A program made the translations under genes and the position numbers. Below the pieces are notes generated by a model. The model saw only the letters and a program-made list of their open reading frames with translations. It did no database searches and was not told the origin of the DNA. Below, piece by piece: positions 45,754 to 54,375 of a DNA stretch of 64,000 bases (the first letter of the stretch is position 1; each line of letters opens with the position of its first letter). This DNA is from Paenibacillus endophyticus (GTDB lineage Bacteria > Bacillota > Bacilli > Paenibacillales > Paenibacillaceae), in contig NZ_JACHXW010000005.1 of the NCBI RefSeq assembly GCF_014192395.1, forward strand, positions 124,001 through 188,000. The letters run 5' to 3'.

Positions 45754-46744
45754 AATCTTCTTCCACTCCTTCAACGACAATCTCATCTACTTGAACAGCT
45801 ATCCGATCTTTAACAGAGCCGGGACTGCCAATAAACTTAAGCTTATCCCCCACTTTAATTTTCAAGCCTTCATCCACTGACTTATTAAGTGAAATAACAT
45901 CCCCAACATTCAGACCTAAAAATTCTTTAATGGTAAGCGCCGATTCACCTAACTCAGCAACGATGGGAAGCTTAGCTTTGTTAACACGCTGCTCCAGAAT
46001 CTCCACCTCTTCTGGCGCGCGAGCTTTCTTCTGGGAAACAAACCAATGATGGACAGATAACCTTGACATAATGGGTTCAATAACGACATGGGGGATACAG
46101 AGATTGATCATACCCGTTGTGTCGCCAATTTTTGTGCTGAACGAAATTAGGGCTATCGTTTCATTCGGCGAAACAATCTGCATAAACTGCGGATTGGTTT
46201 CCAAAGCTTCTAGCCTTGGCGAAATGTCGATAATCGTTTTCCATGCTTCCTGCAAGCTTTCAAACGTTCTGCTGAAGATTCGTTCCATTATAATGGTTTC
46301 AATCTCCGTTAAATTGTTGATTTTGGAAGGTGCTATGCCTTGTCCTCCAAGCATACGGTCAAGCATGGCATAGGCCACATTCGGATGAACCTCAAGCACC
46401 ATTCGACCTTCGAGCGGCTCCGCTTCAAATATATTCAAGATCGTCATTTTAGGAATCGAACGAATGAATTCGTCATAAGGCAACTGCTCGACCTGCACGA
46501 CATTAATTTGAACAAAAGTGCGAAGTTGCGCTGAGAAATAGGTTGTCAAATATCGCGCAAAGTTTTCATGTATCCTTGTTAAGCTCCTTATATGATCCTT
46601 CGAAAAACGAACGGCGCGCTTAAAATCATACAAGCTGACTTTTCGGGTCGTTTCTTCCTTCTTGAGATCCTCTGCGTCCATTTCGCCAGAATCCAAGGCT
46701 GCTAATAGCGCATCTATTTCATTTTGCGATAGAACATCAACCAA
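45743..46744 (-). CDS. fliM: Flagellar switch protein FliM
   Basis: Switch subunit that binds CheY-P and connects FliG to the C-ring. The 333 residues start with the CheY-P binding motif VDVLSQNEIDALLAAL, include the middle domain with the GGxG motif (DRMLGGQGIAPSK, FliG contact) and end in a SpoA domain. The TTG at 46744 has AAGGAGG 8 bases upstream; the in-frame GTG further up lies inside that site. It overlaps fliY. Confidence 0.96.
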   Translation of the reverse strand: MVDVLSQNEIDALLAALDSGEMDAEDLKKEETTRKVSLYDFKRAVRFSKDHIRSLTRIHENFARYLTTYFSAQLRTFVQINVVQVEQLPYDEFIRSIPKMTILNIFEAEPLEGRMVLEVHPNVAYAMLDRMLGGQGIAPSKINNLTEIETIIMERIFSRTFESLQEAWKTIIDISPRLEALETNPQFMQIVSPNETIALISFSTKIGDTTGMINLCIPHVVIEPIMSRLSVHHWFVSQKKARAPEEVEILEQRVNKAKLPIVAELGESALTIKEFLGLNVGDVISLNKSVDEGLKIKVGDKLKFIGSPGSVKDRIAVQVDEIVVEGVEEDYDE

Positions 46745-46782
46745 ATATCTCACCTCCTTCGAGGAATGTCGGCGTAGTTAAG

Positions 46783-47247
46783 TTAAATTTCAGTAATGAT
46801 AAAGTTAGTGATTTCTACTTTAACCAATTTTCCTTTTGGAATGATTGGCGTAATAAGATTCAGCAGCTTGGATTCAAGCGCATCTTCTCCCTGCGAACCG
46901 TTCAGTTCATCAGCAGTCATGTCAGCTAGTGCTCTGTTAATGATCGGCCTAACTTCAATTTCGATAATCTTATCGAACTCTTCCTTAGCTTTCTTCCCGT
47001 CAAGTTGGAACGCAAAGCTAAGCACAACAACATATTCCGGATCCTTCAGATTTCTTCTGAAATCCTTTAATTCGGAAGTAACCTCCACCCGCTCGTCCGC
47101 GGATAATACCTTAACCTCGATTGTCTTTGTTTCTGTAGCTTGCTCTTTCGGATCAGCAAAGAATGACTTAAACAAAATAATGGCAACAACAGCTATTAGT
47201 GTTATAGATAATAGAATTGTTATTAACCATGGAAGCATTTTTTTCAT
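46783..47247 (-). CDS. fliL: Flagellar basal body-associated protein FliL
   Basis: Single-pass membrane protein around the stator-rotor interface. The 154 residues start MKKMLPWLITILLSITLIAV (cytoplasmic tip and membrane helix), with an extracytoplasmic domain ending in the family pattern around LLNLITPIIPKGKLVKVEIT. It overlaps flbD by 4 bases (ATGA) and precedes fliM by about 38 bases. Confidence 0.95.
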   Translation of the reverse strand: MKKMLPWLITILLSITLIAVVAIILFKSFFADPKEQATETKTIEVKVLSADERVEVTSELKDFRRNLKDPEYVVVLSFAFQLDGKKAKEEFDKIIEIEVRPIINRALADMTADELNGSQGEDALESKLLNLITPIIPKGKLVKVEITNFIITEI

Positions 47248-47471
47248 GATGAGGGACCCTCCGTTTGCTCACTCTTTTGGGCCGCCGCAATGAGGCCAAT
47301 TGTGCGTAAATATTGTTGATTAAGCAACAGCAGCTCAGATGTTTTCTCCGTAACGACTAATTTTTTTCCTGTCGTAAGCGTTATAACCGTATCTGCTGCT
47401 TCTTCAATCACTTCAATCAATAAAGCATTTATTGTCACTTTTGTTCCATTTAAACGCGTTACGGTAATCAT
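47244..47471 (-). CDS. flbD: Flagellar FlbD family protein
   Basis: Small 75-residue protein of the FlbD family, between flgE and fliL as in B. subtilis (ylzI). Typical start MITVTRLNGTKVTINALLIE, then VIEEAADTVITLTTGKKLVV. Function is not well established. A perfect 7-base-stem hairpin lies just upstream, between it and flgE. Confidence 0.93.
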   Translation of the reverse strand: MITVTRLNGTKVTINALLIEVIEEAADTVITLTTGKKLVVTEKTSELLLLNQQYLRTIGLIAAAQKSEQTEGPSS

Positions 47472-47493
47472 TAGTTACCCCCCTCACACCTAG

Positions 47494-47512
47494 GGGAGGC
47501 ACTAAGCCTCCC
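47494..47512 (-). repeat. Hairpin between flgE and flbD
   Basis: Perfect 7-base arms GGGAGGC/GCCTCCC with a 5-base loop, in the 57-base gap between the hook gene and flbD. On the minus strand it is followed by G-rich sequence, not a T-run, so it is not an intrinsic terminator. It could protect or delimit a processed upstream mRNA. Confidence 0.6.
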
Positions 47513-47528
47513 GCTCGTTATGAATTAC

Positions 47529-48347
47529 CTATCGTTTTAAGTTAACAACCTCTTGCAGAATCTCATCTGAAGTCGTGATGATTCGAGAGTTGGCTTGGAA
47601 GCCGCGTTGTGCCACGATCATTTCCGTAAACTCAGCAGTTAAATCAACATTGGACATTTCAAGCTGACCCGCAATAATAGCGCCTGTTCCTAGTTCCGGA
47701 TCACCTGCGAATGTCATGAAATCTTCAATCGAAGCGTCTGGATTCGCATTGGCTGTAACACGATACATGTTACCGCCAAGCTTCTCTAATCCGCTTGGGT
47801 TTACAACTTTAGCAACCCCTAGTTGCGCAATGGGTTCAGTACCGTCAACCGTTACCCCCATAATCGTACCGTCCTGACCGATAGAAAAAGCAGTAATCGC
47901 TTCATCAAGAATGATTGGCTCTTGATCTACGCTAAGAACAAAATAGCCGTCACCAGTCACGAGCTGTCTGTTTGAATCAAGCGTAAAGTTCCCCGCACGA
48001 GTTAGAAGCATTTCGGAATCATCACTTGCTCTGACTACGAAAAAACCGTCTCCATCAAGCCGAAGATCTGTCGGTTGGTTAGTAGTCATTGCACTTCCCG
48101 CTGTATGTACGGTATCAATAGAACCGATAGATACGCCTAATCCGATTTGCTTAGCATTTACACCGCCGCGAACACCTTCCTCAGGTGCTGTGACGCCAGC
48201 AACTGTTTGGCTAAGAATATCCTTAAACATAACACGGCCCGCTTTAAAGCCAACCGTATTTACATTCGCAATATTGTTACCAATAACGTCCAGCTTTGTT
48301 TGAAAGCCGCGCATACCAGAAACGCCCGAATACATCGATCTTAGCAT
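47529..48347 (-). CDS. flgE: Flagellar hook protein (FlgE/FlgG family)
   Basis: 272 residues with the rod/hook N-terminal motif MLRSMYSGVSGMRGFQTKLD followed by VIGNNIANVNTVGFKAGRVM, a central D1-like region (GDGFFVVRASDD) and the C-terminal coiled segment LEMSNVDLTAEFTEMIVAQR with GFQANSRIITTSDEIL. Its place after flgD and before flbD is that of the B. subtilis hook gene flgE; by length alone it could be annotated FlgG. The ATG follows CCAGGAGG. Confidence 0.92.
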   Translation of the reverse strand: MLRSMYSGVSGMRGFQTKLDVIGNNIANVNTVGFKAGRVMFKDILSQTVAGVTAPEEGVRGGVNAKQIGLGVSIGSIDTVHTAGSAMTTNQPTDLRLDGDGFFVVRASDDSEMLLTRAGNFTLDSNRQLVTGDGYFVLSVDQEPIILDEAITAFSIGQDGTIMGVTVDGTEPIAQLGVAKVVNPSGLEKLGGNMYRVTANANPDASIEDFMTFAGDPELGTGAIIAGQLEMSNVDLTAEFTEMIVAQRGFQANSRIITTSDEILQEVVNLKR

Positions 48348-48466
48348 TTAGATTATTCCTCCTGGAATATAATATGAAATCCTCTTATTTCAAATTGTAG
48401 TATGCACTATCATTTAGCTGCTTCAATCGATCCACAGCCTGAGGCTCCCTGATAGGTCCAGCCTTC

Positions 48467-48844
48467 TCACGATAAAATAATAGCACTATCAATTTGCGTA
48501 AATACATTGCTTTTCATTTGTCCGCCATCCATCGCGGTTACGACGGTTCGACTCGGCACATTTACTATCATAGCAATATCGCGAAATACAATTAAGGAAT
48601 CCTGCGCCCCTTTGGAGGCTGCTTCTTCTACCGCATTTATAATTTTAGTCAGTGATTCAGGCTGCAACTTAATGCCCCTCTGCTGCATGCGTACCTCCGC
48701 ATGATGGCTGAATTTAAGCACTTTGGCATTAAGCATTTCTTGAAATTCTGACGACTGCGAATGACGGTTGACTGCAGTCTTGCCCGCTTGGTGAGGTGTG
48801 GTTATGACTGGGAAAATATGACCAATTTTCATACCTTCGTTCAT
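48467..48844 (-). CDS. TIGR02530 family flagellar operon protein
   Basis: 125 residues, between flgD and flgE. The conserved part is FSHHAEVRMQQRGIKLQPES near 60, LTKIINAVEEAASKGAQDSL and a C-terminal DIAMIVNVPSRTVVTAMDGG segment, matching the Firmicutes flagellar operon protein family known as TIGR02530. The ATG at 48844 lies one base after the flgD stop; other in-frame starts upstream would lie inside flgD. The function is unknown; hook assembly is the guess from position. Confidence 0.85.
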   Translation of the reverse strand: MNEGMKIGHIFPVITTPHQAGKTAVNRHSQSSEFQEMLNAKVLKFSHHAEVRMQQRGIKLQPESLTKIINAVEEAASKGAQDSLIVFRDIAMIVNVPSRTVVTAMDGGQMKSNVFTQIDSAIILS

Positions 48845-48845
48845 A

Positions 48846-49364
48846 TTAGCCTTCAGCTCCTTCCTCAGCATTCGCTGGATTAGAAGATTCGCTGCCTGCA
48901 TCATCGTCGCTTGAAGAATCCCCGTTGTCGCTTGTTTCAGAAATCGAAGTTACATAATCAAGTGCAACCTCAGCTCCGCCTACTCTCGCATACAGGATGC
49001 CTTCCTTCGAAATAATGGAATCAACAACGCCTTTGACCGTAGTAATCTCACCTGCTTCGTCATACTCGTTCCACTCTATCGACTTACCGATTAAGCTTGA
49101 AGCAGAACCAATGTTCTGACGCATTAAGGTAAGCTCAGTAGACATGTTCATGAGCTGCTCGACAGATGTAAATTGAGCCATTTGCGCGATAAAATCTTTA
49201 TCCTGCAACGGCTGCATCGGATCCTGATTGCGCAGCTGTGTAACGAGAATACTTAAGAACTGATCTTTTCCAAGTGTATCTGAACTTTTTTTGTTAGCAG
49301 CGGCTTGAACGTTGGCTTGGCTGTAGTTAGGCCATACCGCACGAGTAGAAACGCTATCTGTCAT
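48846..49364 (-). CDS. flgD: Hook capping protein FlgD
   Basis: Scaffold that caps the growing hook. 172 residues with the FlgD core LGKDQFLSILVTQLRNQDPM followed by QPLQDKDFIAQMAQFTSVEQ near residues 35-75 and a segment resembling the C-terminal FlgD domain (SIEWNEYDEAGEITTVKGVV). An acidic, Ser/Asp-rich tail of about 30 residues follows (ETSDNGDSSSDDDAGSESS). The ATG at 49364 has GGAGG 9 bases upstream; a TTG two codons earlier is too close to that site. Confidence 0.95.
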   Translation of the reverse strand: MTDSVSTRAVWPNYSQANVQAAANKKSSDTLGKDQFLSILVTQLRNQDPMQPLQDKDFIAQMAQFTSVEQLMNMSTELTLMRQNIGSASSLIGKSIEWNEYDEAGEITTVKGVVDSIISKEGILYARVGGAEVALDYVTSISETSDNGDSSSDDDAGSESSNPANAEEGAEG

Positions 49365-49405
49365 TTCCAATCACCTCCGTTCATTTGGACGGTACTTTTG
49401 CGATA

Positions 49406-50776
49406 TTATGCTCTGACATTTATGCCTCTACCGAATCCAAGTCCTTGGATCGTAGCTTGCTGAACCATTTCAGTCTCGAATTGGCTATCGCTTGTACTTT
49501 CATCATGGTTAAATCTTTGTCGACTCGAAGATTGCTGCTGGCTGCTTCCCTGCCCTTGCTGCTGCTGAGATAGCTGCGATGTCGATTGTCCTTGTGAAAC
49601 CTCCAGCTTGTCAACCATTAGCCCCTGCGCTTGGAGTGCAGAACGCAGCTGTGCCATTTGGTTGTCTAGCATGTCCTTCGCCATTGCAGTATCTGTCTGA
49701 AAAACAGCAGTCAATAAACCGTTTTGCATCGTTATACGCACATCAACCTGACCTAAATGCTCAGGGAATAACATGATTTTGGCTTCCGAAACACCATTGA
49801 CCATCGTCAAATCCAATTTTTGAACAATCATACCCGTCATCGACTTAGCGAACTCTTCTGCAACAACATAGGAAGTTGCAGTCGGAGCGTTTGCCGTCAA
49901 TGGAGCTAGACCGCGAATCGTCTCCGCATTGCTTGTACCGAGATGCAATTGCAAATTGCTTTCAACATTAGAAACCGCTGGATCCGTATCCACGCTTTGC
50001 TCCATCGTTTGTGCAATGGTTGAGAACATCATCGGGTGAGCAGTTTGCTGCGATAAACGTTGCAAAAGGACGCCGGTATCCGCTTGAGGTGCCAGCTGCG
50101 CGGTAAACAGTTGTTGTGTGAAGGTCGTCGATTTCGTTTGTGATTTCGTCGTATCCACCGGCTGACCTTCCAGAATCGCTGTTAACGCTTGAAGCTGCTG
50201 AGCAACCACTATAGCTGGTTCTTGTTGATGAATGAGCTTCATAGAGCCTTGATTTAGCATGATCTGCATTTGAACAAGCGTATCCTGAAGCTTATTCCTA
50301 ATATTGACTGCTTGATTAAGCTCTTGTGTTACATCTAAGCTTGAATCATCCAAAGGAACATCCGTATTCGACTGCTGGACTAGCGGTACAGGTAATCCGA
50401 GCAAAGCAAGTAAAGCGCTCATTTGATCCAACATATCTGATAGTTGGTTCAAATGCTCATCGTCTATTGGTTTCGTTTCTTCATCCGCTGTTTCAGATGA
50501 TTCCAGCTTATCTAACAAACCATCAATAATCGACATAAGTTCCAAAAGTGTTGGTGAAGCTACAGCTTCCTCCCCTTCGACAACTGCTTTATTATTCACA
50601 ACATCGACAAGAGGCGTTGCTTTTGATTGTCCTGATTTAGTGGTCGTATCGTTGTTTAATTGTTGAACCAACGTTTTTTGAAACACAGCTCCTTCAGCCG
50701 CTTTACTTCCTTGAGCGTTTGAAGCTGCTTGCGCTTGAGGCTGGGCATTACTTGCCTGCGGTATAGCTATTTCCAT
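49406..50776 (-). CDS. fliK: Flagellar hook-length control protein FliK
   Basis: Secreted ruler that sets hook length and triggers FlhB switching. The 456 residues have a Gln/Ala-rich N-terminal part, a long low-complexity centre, and the conserved C-terminal Flg_hook domain from about 345 (LDLTMVNGVSEAKIMLFPEH then LGQVDVRITMQNGLLTAVFQ). A Gln/Ser-rich tail follows. The ATG at 50776 has AAAGGAGG 8 bases upstream. It lies between motE and flgD. Confidence 0.93.
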   Translation of the reverse strand: MEIAIPQASNAQPQAQAASNAQGSKAAEGAVFQKTLVQQLNNDTTTKSGQSKATPLVDVVNNKAVVEGEEAVASPTLLELMSIIDGLLDKLESSETADEETKPIDDEHLNQLSDMLDQMSALLALLGLPVPLVQQSNTDVPLDDSSLDVTQELNQAVNIRNKLQDTLVQMQIMLNQGSMKLIHQQEPAIVVAQQLQALTAILEGQPVDTTKSQTKSTTFTQQLFTAQLAPQADTGVLLQRLSQQTAHPMMFSTIAQTMEQSVDTDPAVSNVESNLQLHLGTSNAETIRGLAPLTANAPTATSYVVAEEFAKSMTGMIVQKLDLTMVNGVSEAKIMLFPEHLGQVDVRITMQNGLLTAVFQTDTAMAKDMLDNQMAQLRSALQAQGLMVDKLEVSQGQSTSQLSQQQQGQGSSQQQSSSRQRFNHDESTSDSQFETEMVQQATIQGLGFGRGINVRA

Positions 50777-50825
50777 TTTTTTCACCTCCTTTCAAATAGT
50801 GAATATCACAATCCAAAAGACGGAG

Positions 50826-51737
50826 TTAACTACCTGACATCAGCTTCGTTACGAGCTGAGCTGTTACTTTTTCATCAATCCCAGACATTTCAGCTAGAAT
50901 GGAAGATCTCGTTTCATTATCTACCGCGTTTAAAATCCGAAGCACTTTGCTAGGACTAACATCAACCATTTTAACCAGTAATTCTCCTGCACTTTTAGCA
51001 TCCATTGCTGTAAAGGTTGCACTGAGCTGCTCTTGATCAAGAACGGAAGATGCGGGCTTAGCCACCTCTGTTTTCTCAGATTCAAGTCGAGCTTGAAGCG
51101 CTGCAATCTGCATGTCTTTAGCAGTAACATTATCCTTCAGCTTCATAGCAGCATTTGCAGCTGTCTGAGGATTCATTTTTTCCATTATACGTACCCGGTC
51201 ATCAGGACGCATATTCGCAAACACAAGAACCATTTCATCCAGTGTCATGCTTTGCAGGATCGGAGCTGCTTTACTAGGCGTAATTTTGGAGAACATGCTT
51301 GCCAGCTCCTGAATTTTCACCTGGTACTGCTCGTCCTCTAATGCATCTGATTCATTTGAACTCTTTAGCTGCGAATTGTCACTCTCTAAATCCTTCACTT
51401 CTTGCTCCAGCGAGGATTTTGTTTGATTCGCTGCAGCCAATTCGCTTTCGATTGCCGTCAACTGGGCTTGCAAGTCCGCAATTTTGGCTGACATGTTCGA
51501 AGTTTTCAATTCATCGTCATTTATTGAACCACCTGCAACCTTTGGTTCAGGCAATACGTCTTTTAAGACAGGAATTGAATTTCCGGCTGTAAGCATTTTA
51601 TTGCGGAAATCGTTATTAAACAAAGTAAACAATACACCGAGCAGTACGATGGCAAACAAAATCGGCGTCATCAAAAACATCATTCTCTCAAGTGCACTGT
51701 AGCTTTGCTTCTCTTTTTCCGTACCCGCCAATTCCAT
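50826..51737 (-). CDS. MotE/YlxF-like magnesium transporter MgtE N-domain-like protein
   Basis: 303 residues: one membrane helix near 20-42, a coiled coil at about 85-145 (ADLQAQLTAIESELAAANQT), and a C-terminal domain with ASMFSKITPSKAAPILQSMT and VFANMRPDDRVRIMEKMNP, the MgtE-N-like repeat also found in MotE and B. subtilis YlxF. A FliG-like role beside the stator or export gate is possible. It lies between fliJ and fliK, the ylxF position. Confidence 0.85.
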   Translation of the reverse strand: MELAGTEKEKQSYSALERMMFLMTPILFAIVLLGVLFTLFNNDFRNKMLTAGNSIPVLKDVLPEPKVAGGSINDDELKTSNMSAKIADLQAQLTAIESELAAANQTKSSLEQEVKDLESDNSQLKSSNESDALEDEQYQVKIQELASMFSKITPSKAAPILQSMTLDEMVLVFANMRPDDRVRIMEKMNPQTAANAAMKLKDNVTAKDMQIAALQARLESEKTEVAKPASSVLDQEQLSATFTAMDAKSAGELLVKMVDVSPSKVLRILNAVDNETRSSILAEMSGIDEKVTAQLVTKLMSGS

Positions 51738-51768
51738 TCACTCCCTCTAGCCGGTATCACGCATCACT

Positions 51769-52215
51769 TTATGGGGTTGGTATCATGAAACGGACGCTTG
51801 CCATCTCATCCAGCTCGTTCTGCTCTTTTATTTGCATAGCATACTGGAACCGATCACGCGCATGATCTTTTGCTTTTAGCCAAACCTTTTCATCTTTCAT
51901 CTTGTCTGAAAGGTTAAGTCTGCTTTGCTCAACCGCTTTTTGTGCATGCAACACGTCTTTCATTTTGTTTGTAATACAAGCTACTAAATAATCCAAATAT
52001 TGCTGAATGACTTGAAGCTCAGATAGTGGAACCGCAATTTTAGCAGCATCAATCAGTTTGAATTCCCACTCCTGTTGTTTCACACGTAATTGCTCAAGTG
52101 AAAGTTCCTCAGCAGTTAACACGCCAACGGCAGAGGACAGCATCCACTCCGCTTGCGTTTTCTCGCTGCCCTTTAAATCGACAACCCTCTGAAATGTATA
52201 CCGAAACGATGCCAT
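51769..52215 (-). CDS. fliJ: Flagellar export chaperone FliJ
   Basis: General export chaperone and stalk of the FliI ATPase. The 148 residues are almost entirely alpha-helical coiled coil starting MASFRYTFQRVVDLKGSEKT, characteristic of FliJ. It lies 8 bases after fliI. Sequence alone is weakly conserved, but the position and heptad pattern make the call firm. Confidence 0.93.
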   Translation of the reverse strand: MASFRYTFQRVVDLKGSEKTQAEWMLSSAVGVLTAEELSLEQLRVKQQEWEFKLIDAAKIAVPLSELQVIQQYLDYLVACITNKMKDVLHAQKAVEQSRLNLSDKMKDEKVWLKAKDHARDRFQYAMQIKEQNELDEMASVRFMIPTP

Positions 52216-52223
52216 TTAAAGGT

Positions 52224-53549
52224 TCAACTCCTGTAGAAGTGATTAATCAAACCTGATTGCGCTTCTTCCAAGCTAACTTTTTCATTCGTTTTTTGCTTCG
52301 TATAGCTCTGTATGGATTCAATAAATTGCATCGCCGTATCAATTTCTTGATTGGATCCTCTTTGGTACGCCCCAATATTGATGAGGTCCTCCGAATCTCT
52401 ATAAATAGACAGAAGCTTTTTCAATTCATTCGCCGCATCCTGCTGTTCCTCGGTTACGATTTCTTTCATAACACGACTTACAGAAGCTAGGATATCGATT
52501 GCAGGGAAATGCCCTTTATGCGCTAATTGACGGCTTAATACGATATGCCCGTCTAGAATGCCGCGAACAGCATCAGCAATTGGCTCATTCATGTCATCAC
52601 CATCGACAAGCACGGTATAAAATGCGGTAATTGAGCCGCTGGGCCCTGTTCCTGCCCGTTCTAATAGCTTCGGCAACGCAGCAAATACAGATGGCGTATA
52701 ACCTCGCGTGGCAGGTGGTTCACCTATAGCTAAGCCAACTTCACGAAGTGCCATAGCATAGCGGGTAACCGAGTCCATCATAAGCATGACGTTTAAGCCT
52801 CTATCTCTAAAATACTCAGCGATAGATGTAGCAATCAGCGCTCCTTTAATACGTATAAGAGCTGGCTGGTCAGAGGTAGCTACGATAACAACGGAACGAG
52901 CCAAGCCTTCTGGGCCGAGATCCTTCTCGATGAATTCCAATACCTCGCGCCCACGCTCGCCAATAAGGGCAATCACATTGACATCGGCGGATGTATTCCG
53001 CGCAATCATACCTAGCAGTGTGCTTTTACCAACGCCGGATCCTGCGAAAATACCTACACGTTGACCACGGCCAACCGTAAGCAATCCATCAATGGCTCTT
53101 ACTCCGATGCCGAGTGGTTCGACCACACGAGGCCTTTTCAGCGGGTTGCTGGGCTCATTATAAGTTGAATAATGCGGCATCCGCCTAGGCAGAAAAGATC
53201 CATCGAGTGGATTACCTAAACCGTCAAGCACCTTACCAAGCAATTCTGATCCAACTTGAACCGTCAAAGGCTTGCCTGTACCAACGACATCGCATCCAGG
53301 ACTAATGGCATGCAGATCGCCCAAGGGCATTAGAATAACCTTATTCTCGCGAAATCCAACGACTTCAGCTTTTATGGGCTTTGCACCTTTGGACGGATAG
53401 ATAAAACAGACATCACCTATGCTCGCATCGGGTCCTTCTGACTCGACCGTCAGTCCGATGACTTGCGTTACTTTTCCGTTCACCCTAACAGGATCGAGCG
53501 GATGCAGATGTTCGATATATTTAAGCACATCAAGATTATTCACTATCAT
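52224..53549 (-). CDS. fliI: Flagellum-specific export ATPase FliI
   Basis: F1-beta-like ATPase of the flagellar export apparatus. The 441 residues show the Walker A motif GIFAGSGVGKSTLLGMIARN near 165, IALIGERGREVLEFIEKDL, the Walker B region VMLMMDSVTRYAMALREVGL and the signature GEPPATRGYTPSVFAALPKL. The ATG at 53549 (RBS GAGGT) overlaps the fliH stop by 14 bases. Confidence 0.98.
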   Translation of the reverse strand: MIVNNLDVLKYIEHLHPLDPVRVNGKVTQVIGLTVESEGPDASIGDVCFIYPSKGAKPIKAEVVGFRENKVILMPLGDLHAISPGCDVVGTGKPLTVQVGSELLGKVLDGLGNPLDGSFLPRRMPHYSTYNEPSNPLKRPRVVEPLGIGVRAIDGLLTVGRGQRVGIFAGSGVGKSTLLGMIARNTSADVNVIALIGERGREVLEFIEKDLGPEGLARSVVIVATSDQPALIRIKGALIATSIAEYFRDRGLNVMLMMDSVTRYAMALREVGLAIGEPPATRGYTPSVFAALPKLLERAGTGPSGSITAFYTVLVDGDDMNEPIADAVRGILDGHIVLSRQLAHKGHFPAIDILASVSRVMKEIVTEEQQDAANELKKLLSIYRDSEDLINIGAYQRGSNQEIDTAMQFIESIQSYTKQKTNEKVSLEEAQSGLINHFYRS

Positions 53550-54375
53550 CGGAATGACCTCGCTCTTCGCTGCTGTGATGAGCAAGATGAATCAACTCGC
53601 GCTTAATTTCTGAGAGCTGCGTGTCAATCCGCGCATCAATGCTTCCGAAAGCCGATCGGATAACACAACCGTTATCCTTCACTGTAGAGTCGGGTAAAAT
53701 CTGCAGTTCAGCCTGGGAGTCAATTGCAAAATGAAGCTCCTCGCGAGCAGCTTGTACGAAAGCCAGCTGACCTGGTGCGACACACAGCGTAATGACACCT
53801 TGCTCTCTTCTGCGTGAAAGCGATTTGCGTATAAGCTCGATAGCCATATCAGGCGCTAAAGTAAGCTGCTGTCCAATAATTTTTTCGGCGATTGCACAGC
53901 TAAGTTCAACTAGAAAAGGCTCAGCCTCTTGGATAATTTGTTCTCTCATATCAAAAGCTGTTTTCAGCACATCGGATGCTTCAGCAATTTTTTGCTCCCA
54001 GACTTCTCGTAGCTCCGCTTCGGATTGTGCAGATCCTTCAGCGTAGCCAAGATCGTATCCTTTTTGTTTAGAAAGCTCAGATGCAGCTTCATCTTCCGTT
54101 CGTTTTTGCAGCCACCAAACTTCAATTTGCTGCTCGGTTTCAGAAAGCAGCCTTTCGCTTTCCGACGCTGCCTCTTGCAGTCTTTCTTCAGCATAAAGCT
54201 GAGCGTCATTTAAAATTTGATCTCGCAAGTTTATCGTCTCTTCATCAGGTCCAAGCTCAATCTCCTCTTCCTGACTAAGTGTTTCTTCGATTTCAAAATT
54301 CCGCTGATGCAGCCATTCCAGCTGCTTCAATTGGTCAAGAGTAATCACACTCGATGATTTGATCAAATTAGACAA
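53536..54375 (-). CDS. fliH: Flagellar export ATPase regulator FliH
   Basis: Negative regulator and anchor of FliI. The 279 residues start MSNLIKSSSVITLDQLKQLE, have a long Glu/Gln-rich helical middle (about 35-130) and a C-terminal domain with FLVELSCAIAEKIIGQQLTL typical of FliH/YscL. The TTG at 54375 has GGAGGAG 9 bases upstream, giving an 8-base overlap with fliG; a GTG further up is in-frame but lacks a ribosome site. Confidence 0.93.
   Translation of the reverse strand: MSNLIKSSSVITLDQLKQLEWLHQRNFEIEETLSQEEEIELGPDEETINLRDQILNDAQLYAEERLQEAASESERLLSETEQQIEVWWLQKRTEDEAASELSKQKGYDLGYAEGSAQSEAELREVWEQKIAEASDVLKTAFDMREQIIQEAEPFLVELSCAIAEKIIGQQLTLAPDMAIELIRKSLSRRREQGVITLCVAPGQLAFVQAAREELHFAIDSQAELQILPDSTVKDNGCVIRSAFGSIDARIDTQLSEIKRELIHLAHHSSEERGHSDDSE

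Noticed and set aside
53536..54375. FliH extending upstream to 54414 with overlap into fliG
   Set aside because: The upstream GTG lacks a ribosome site, while the TTG at 54375 has GGAGGAG 9 bases upstream and gives the family N-terminus.
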